A stretch of 64,000 nucleotides of DNA from Spirodela intermedia (taxonomy: Eukaryota > Streptophyta > Magnoliopsida > Alismatales > Araceae): NCBI GenBank assembly GCA_902729315.2, contig LR746281.1:625001-689000 (forward strand), read 5' to 3'. Position 1 is the stretch's first letter. Every line of letters starts with the position of its first letter. Positions 58,441-64,000 of this stretch are shown piece by piece. Position numbers and translations under genes: made by a program. Below the pieces are notes generated by a model. It ran no database searches, had not been told where the DNA came from, and was given only the letters and a program-made list of their open reading frames with translations.

Positions 58441-59822
58441 TAGGAGGTTGGGGCACTCGAAGTCCTATGTTAAGGTTAATTTCCTATCTTCTCCCATCCT
58501 CTCCTCCTCTCTTACTCTCATTCTTCCTTCTTGATAGTACTCTCCTTATTTCTCTCCCTTTGATCATACTTTTGCTCTTATAAATCCTCTATTTTTGACA
58601 TCACTATGTTGGGCACCTTATATCTAGTAGTAGAGTTAGGAATGGCTATTGTAACACCAAATGACTTACTCAAGCAACTAGGGTATGATGTCACCATTGT
58701 CTGTTAGGATCTAGGGGGTCTCCACCAAAATGTAGGTCAAATTGAATAGAATTTAAAGCATATGCTTACTCAAGTATTTTAATTGTTATATCTTCTTGAG
58801 CGTCAATCACCATCCCCTTAACTAGGAGACTCTTTTTGCCCCCCAATCAAGGAATCAACCACAACACATGTTACACCTCTTAATCATACGGAAGTACCCA
58901 CCTTTGTTGATGAGGAATTAACTCAATGACTATATTAACTGAAATTCTACTTCATAGTGAACTAAGTTCTAGAAGAGAAGAAAATTCAAGTAACAATTAT
59001 GAAAATAAAAATTGATGTTCTCAAATGATATATTTAGATTATCGAAAAATGTCCCTTTAGTGGTTTGTCAGATTTTTACATCCAACTATTGAATTATTTT
59101 TGACGACCCTTACTCTAACAATTTCTATCATCAATTATTCAACCCCAATAACTTGACACAATGGTCAAATTCACTTAGAGTTTGAGGCAATTACAACATT
59201 TCTATCATGACTACCCTTAATTGTGCTCTATGGCTTAAAGCTTAAGATAACAACAAAAATCAAAATATTCAAGGTTATAGGAATAAAGGAGATAATGAAG
59301 TTAAACTAAATAATAGAGTGTTGACTCATACATCTATAGTCAGCTTAGGCAATGAGACTTACTAAATTCCCTTACGACCAACTTATACCTCTTAGGTGAG
59401 AACATTGTATAATTAACCAACCCCTTAAATGTCAAGTGGACAGCCACCAACACATATACCTACCCCAAGATCACCCTCCTTTCACTAATAACATAATTGG
59501 TGGATAGATCATGGGCAATAACAAAAGATTATTAAAGCTCATTAATGTAGAGTTGTTAAAAACCATAGGGCAAAGAAGCTAGACCAATCATGTGAAAAAT
59601 TCATAACAATGAGAGTGTCACTCAAAAAAAATTAAATGATTTCTCCATCACAAGTTGAGGTCTAACTTCTAAAAATCGAGTTGGGCATCTTTTCTCCTAA
59701 TGTGCTTTAGATGAGAGTTAATAATACACACTTGATAAATTTCTCTATTAGTAGGTCAAGGAAATATAAATAATTTATTTATGTTATAAGTGACTTGTGA
59801 ATTATATTTTTTTTCATGAGAT
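58441..59822 (+). pseudogene. Gypsy element 2 LTR end and gag region
   Basis: A pyrimidine-rich stretch with cttataaat near 58,577 could be the transcribed part of an LTR. A primer-site-like motif near 58,627-58,640 follows. The next kilobase carries scattered open frames that fit a decayed gag by position only. Confidence 0.4.
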
Positions 59823-61660
59823 TGATGTGACTTAGTTGTTGTATAATAAATTATGAAAATTAAATATTCATAAAACTATCAAATACTAATTTTTAGATCT
59901 TTAGAAGTATTTTTGAACAAATATATCAATTATAATTTAATAAAAGTTTTTAAAATAGTGAATATTTTTTGGTCAATTACAAAGATGTAAGATAATATTT
60001 GGTAATGTTTTAGAATTTTTTTAAAAAATATATAATAATTTTAATAATTTTTAGACTAAACGATGAATATAGAATATATTTAAAAATTCACGACAAAGAG
60101 AAATAAGGGTGAGGACTTTAGGATGACATCAATGCTTAATGAACATGAATCAAGTAAAAATTCACGTAAAATATATAATAATTTTAATAATTTTTAGACT
60201 AAACGATGAATATAGAATATATTTAAAAATTCACGACAAAGAGAAATAAGGGTGAGGACTTTAGGATGACATCAATGCTTAATGAACATGAATCAAGTAA
60301 AAATAAAGTTTCAACTAGTGATTCTTACGTAAACGATTACATACGATTTAATTAGTCAAATTAAGATTTGTAAAAGTTAGAAGAATCATAATTCAATTAA
60401 AAATAGTTACAAAACTTGAAATCACATAAAGTATCACTAAATGAAGTAAAAATTAAGTTAAAAGTAAGAAAGACAGTTTTAACTTCGCGACAGTGATCAC
60501 TAAAATTCTGTGTGTTCGAGATGATTATCATGCAATGTTTACAGCCTTGAAAGCTCTTCTTGGACATAGATGATGTGGGCAATCTCTAGATCTTTTTGTG
60601 AAGTCTAAAAATCAATGAAATGAGTTGTCGAATCATCACCGACAACTGTCGTCCCGTGGAGTAAAAAAAATTATGACTTTTAGATCTTCAATGGCTATCA
60701 CCCGATGGAAATAAATTCGATGGAGGTGGGCGCATCTTAAGGAGCTTCATCCTCAAGTCCACATAACAGGAGAAGACTCTCTATTGCATCTAGTACGCTC
60801 TTATGAGGGGGTGACTCATCTCACGACATATCGTCCTCTCCCCAATGATAACTTATTCGTTGATCAATCGGAGATGACTTTCTCAATGAATTTATGATCC
60901 TTTTATTTAGAATCATTAGACAACTTTATTAATAATACTCTATTAATCGTGTTAACGAGATTTTTGTCAATGATTGAGTAATTATGGTAGCTTAATCGTT
61001 CACTGACAATCGATAGAAAAATTATGATTTAATTAGATAAGAATATAAGTTTTAGCTTTGGTAGGATTCGAACCCTCATTGGTCGCCTGCATGTATGATA
61101 GAGAGTGAAATAAATACACGGATACTTTTATAAAGTGATGTTATAAGGGTATCTCATTCTTATAAATGAAGAGTATTTTAGGTATTAAAATAATTAAAAA
61201 CCTTTGGGAAGCCTCTCTCATGTATATATAATAACAAAAGATTTTACCATCATAAGCTTCTCTCTCGTGTGTGTACGACCACTCTTTGCCCCACATTCCA
61301 TTGGCTACTAGTGATGTGGAAGGGCAATGATGCGCACATGTCTCCTATCGGTCCTTAGCTACTTAAGCCCATTGTTTGTGGCTTTGCCTGACTATGCTTC
61401 TGACTAGCTTGTGGGCTTGGCTGGTCAATGGGTCTACCTCTTTTTATATATGTTTTTATTTTATTTTATTTTTATTTATTTATCTCAAAAATATGATTAT
61501 AAAAATTCACATAAAATCACATAATTAATTAAAAAATCACATTAACCAACTAAAAAGTATTTTTTTATAATTTAATATAAATATAAATCTATTTATCATG
61601 AGTTAATACTTTAAAGATATTATTAATTAATTAATAATTTATGATAATGAAGATTTATCA
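59823..61660 (+). mobile_element. Solo LTR D of the 1.6-1.7-kb family
   Basis: It starts TGATGTGACTTAG and ends GAAGATTTATCA, and is homologous to A along its length. Flanks gagat and aagac agree at only 3 of 5 bases. Its extra length over A comes from an internal tandem duplication. It has lost most CpG sites: where C reads cccgcttgcgggcc, D reads agcttgtgggct. Confidence 0.75.
60026..60304 (+). repeat. 143-bp tandem duplication inside solo LTR D
   Basis: The segment starting near 60,026 recurs at an offset of 143 bases (from near 60,169) with essentially no differences over more than 130 bases. A, B and C have a single copy. Confidence 0.92.
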
Positions 61661-62099
61661 AAGACCTTAAAGTACATCATTATCCTAAGAAATAATTCAT
61701 TACTTCACGAAAGTGACATTTGCCTCTAGGTCAGTGTAAAAGTATAAAGGTTGAGGATAGTAGAGTGCTTCTTCTTATTAGAAAGGTACAACCAAGACTT
61801 AATAATTGACATCAAATGATTCCAAACCTTAGGTTACACTAATTTATTGGAGGTATTGGTCATACACTTCTCAATGGGTGATCAAATAGTTACTCTACAA
61901 GAAAACTAAGGGTTGTTGAGTACAAGTATCTCATTGAAGATGATGACCATTAAAGAGAAATAGATGAAAATCAAGGGTGGATCTACACTCGAGCTCAATA
62001 AGCTGAATAGTGATGTGATGGATTGCCAAGATTAAATATTAAAACTATTTATTATAAGACAATTTATGATTGTGTTCAAGGTTTTGTAAGATACATCAT

Positions 62100-64000
62100 C
62101 ACAATGAATTTTTGACCACCTCATCCACCTCAAACTAGGTGCATAATCTAACAACATCCGTCATTTTTATTATCCCACTCAAAAAAAAATGTCTTAGATA
62201 AATTGATAAATGAGATGCATGTGGCTGAAGTCATCCATTCCTCAACCAACCCATTTTCTAGCCATACTTTATTGGTTGAAAAGAAAGAACTTGACAGCTA
62301 TCTATAAATTATCATATATTGAATCAAGCAACTATTTCATATTGATTCTCAATTTTAACCATGAATGAGCTTTTAGATGAATTCCAAGAGATGTCAATCT
62401 TCTTCAAGTTAGATTTATAATCAGCATACCATCAGATCCACATGAGATGTTGCTCATGAAGATGATATTCATAACTCATGAAGGGCACTATGAGTTTACA
62501 GTGATACTTTTTAGATTAATAATGCATTGACAATATTTAAGTCTCTCATGAATCAAATTCTTTAACCTCACCTCTGTATGTTTGTTCTGATTTATCTTTT
62601 TTACAACATCTTTTATAACATGATAGAAGTAGAACATCAACTCTACCTGAAACAAAGTTTTTATGGTTGTAAGAAAATTAGATCCACCTGATTGCAAAAA
62701 AAGTTATTTCAATAGTCAAAGAATTGAATTCCTCATACATTAGATATCAAAGTAAGAACTTGAGGCATATGAGAGCAAAGAATAACTATGAGAGAATAAC
62801 CAAGACCCAACTTTATCAAAGTTCTACACAAACTTTTTGAGTTTAACAAGATATTATTGTAATTTTATTACTAATTATGCCACCATTTCTCCTCTAATAT
62901 ATTAGTTACTCTAGAAAAATATATTTCTATTGATGAATAAAATTAATAATGATTTCTAATGCCTCAACGCAATCATGATTTCAGCACTCATATTAACATT
63001 TCCTAACTTCACACAACTCTTTAAACATGAGACATATCCCTTTGAACAGGGTATTGGGGCAGTATCAATGCATCAAAAGAAGCCAAATTCTTATTTCAAT
63101 CAAGTATGAGCTCCCGAAAATCATGCTAAACCGAACTATGGAAAAAAAATAATAGCAAAGTACCAACAATCTAAAAATAACAACATTATTTAATTCACTA
63201 ATGATTCCTCATTTACACAAATCATTATAGCTTAAAGTTTTTGTTGGAGCAGAATCAAACATCATCTCATTATCAAAAATGAGTTTTGAATCTCCTTCCA
63301 CATGATTTTGAAATATTAGAAGCAGTCAACTAATGTAGCAATAGATGATCTCTTAAGGCCACCACCTACTTTAAACCTCTAGGTGATAATGGAAACACAT
63401 TCTTCTTACTTAGATTTACAACAAATTAAGAACAAAATCTAGCTGAACCCCAAACTATCTAGTATTATGTCAAACTTGAGTAAGGGGGCGGAGACTTCAC
63501 CCCATTATTTAATATTCAACATGTTGTTGCACTACAAGTAAAGAATTGTCATGGCACCAAGTTCAACCCTCATTTCAAAATTCCTTGAGGAGTATCATGT
63601 ATGGGCGATGTGAGGCCACTATAGATTATTTTGCATCTACAAGATAATTTTTATATAAGTATTTTGGCAAGGAATGAAGAAGATAGTTCATGATTTCATC
63701 ACCAAGTGTCATGTCAATCAACAATGCAAAGTAGACTCATTAGCTCTAGTTGGTTTATTGCAACCCTTATTTCAGACAAGGTTTGGGATAAGGTTAACAT
63801 AGATTTCGTAGAAGGGCTGCCAAGCTATACTAGAAAAAAATGATATATTATAGTTGTAGACATACTAATGAGATATGCCCATTTTATCTTAGTGTGACAT
63901 CCATTTTCAACTTCATAAATTGTTAACATCTTTGTCAAAAAGGTGATCTAAGTACATCAAATATTCAAGACTATTTTGTATCGTGATAAGGTCTTCCTCA
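62100..64000 (+). pseudogene. Gypsy element 2 pol (reverse transcriptase, RNase H, integrase start)
   Basis: In order: a HPPQT and LINEMHVAEVIHSSTNPF-like stretch (about 62.12-62.26 kb); LVEKKEL; a FFKLDL-like RT motif (about 62.4 kb); ITHEGHYEFTV and NQIL; GIGAVSMHQ-like RNase H (about 63.05 kb); HVALQVKNC-like linker; and integrase DFVEGLPSY with YAHFI (63.8-63.9 kb). Stops and frame shifts are frequent. The element continues beyond the window. Confidence 0.75.

Larger units (their letters stand above)
43409..64000 (+). mobile_element. Gypsy element 2: plus-strand Ty3/gypsy retrotransposon, decayed, split by element 1 and running off the window
   Basis: The plus strand from about 62.1 kb to the edge encodes decayed gypsy pol in the right order. 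Reverse transcriptase is at about 62.2-62.6 kb (FFKLD, HYEFTV, FRLTNA-like motifs). RNase H traces lie at about 62.95-63.1 kb (GIGAVSMHQ-like). The integrase core is at about 63.79-63.95 kb (DFVEGLPSY, VVD, YAHF). Frames are broken by many stops. The left part (58.44-59.8 kb) should hold the LTR end and gag; a primer-binding-site-like stretch is near 58,627-58,640. The proposed 5' LTR start at 43,409 (TGTTAGGCC) lies across element 1, which would have landed inside this LTR; that start is an inference. Confidence 0.55.

Overview
The window is plant nuclear DNA, most likely from a monocot. The evidence is GT-AG introns, plant-only protein families (UGT86A, KIN-beta-3, CBSX5, EB1C, chloroplast FTR subunit A), a MIR172 locus, many (CT)n/(GA)n microsatellites in gene leaders, and GC-rich 5' ends of coding sequence. 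The dinucleotide-rich leaders and compact introns recall Zingiberales such as banana relatives, but that placement is inference; no marker seen here decides the species.

Left part, 1-42 kb, is gene space. In order it holds: the first exon of a probable dolichol kinase (-), a UGT86A-type glycosyltransferase (+), an ABCG3-like half transporter (-), the splicing factor SF3A1 (-), the plant-specific SnRK1 subunit KIN-beta-3 (-), a MIR172 primary transcript with its own TATA box (+), about 5 kb of AT-rich DNA with decayed repeats, tRNA-Ser(AGA) (+), allantoinase with 15 coding exons (-), a two-exon GNAT acetyltransferase (-), CBSX5 (+), EB1C (+) and single-exon FTRA (+). Exon junctions were set by reading both strands across splice sites; all protein-coding models except the edge-truncated first one close in frame from start to stop.

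Right part, about 43.4 kb to the end, is a nest of LTR retrotransposons. A degenerate Ty3/gypsy element on the minus strand (43,516-58,435) has both LTRs, a primer-binding-site remnant, a polypurine tract and a near-matching 5-bp target duplication. Its gag-pol is interrupted by five later insertions, each with TG...CA ends and matching or near-matching 5-bp duplications: a GC-rich solo LTR (44,696-46,778), three copies of one about 1.6-1.7 kb solo-LTR family (46,842-48,526; 49,567-52,495; 52,853-54,459 inverted) and another LTR-like unit (55,569-57,250). One of the three copies carries a further insertion. The whole minus element appears to sit inside the 5' LTR of a second, plus-strand gypsy element that continues to the right edge and carries a fourth copy of the same solo-LTR family (59,823-61,660).

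The genes are independent housekeeping, metabolic and regulatory loci: ureide catabolism, spliceosome, SnRK1 signalling, microtubule plus ends, plastid redox and miR172-AP2 control. They do not form an operon or a recognisable biosynthetic cluster. The most unusual part of the window is the layered transposon record and the repeated use of one old element as a landing site by one LTR family.
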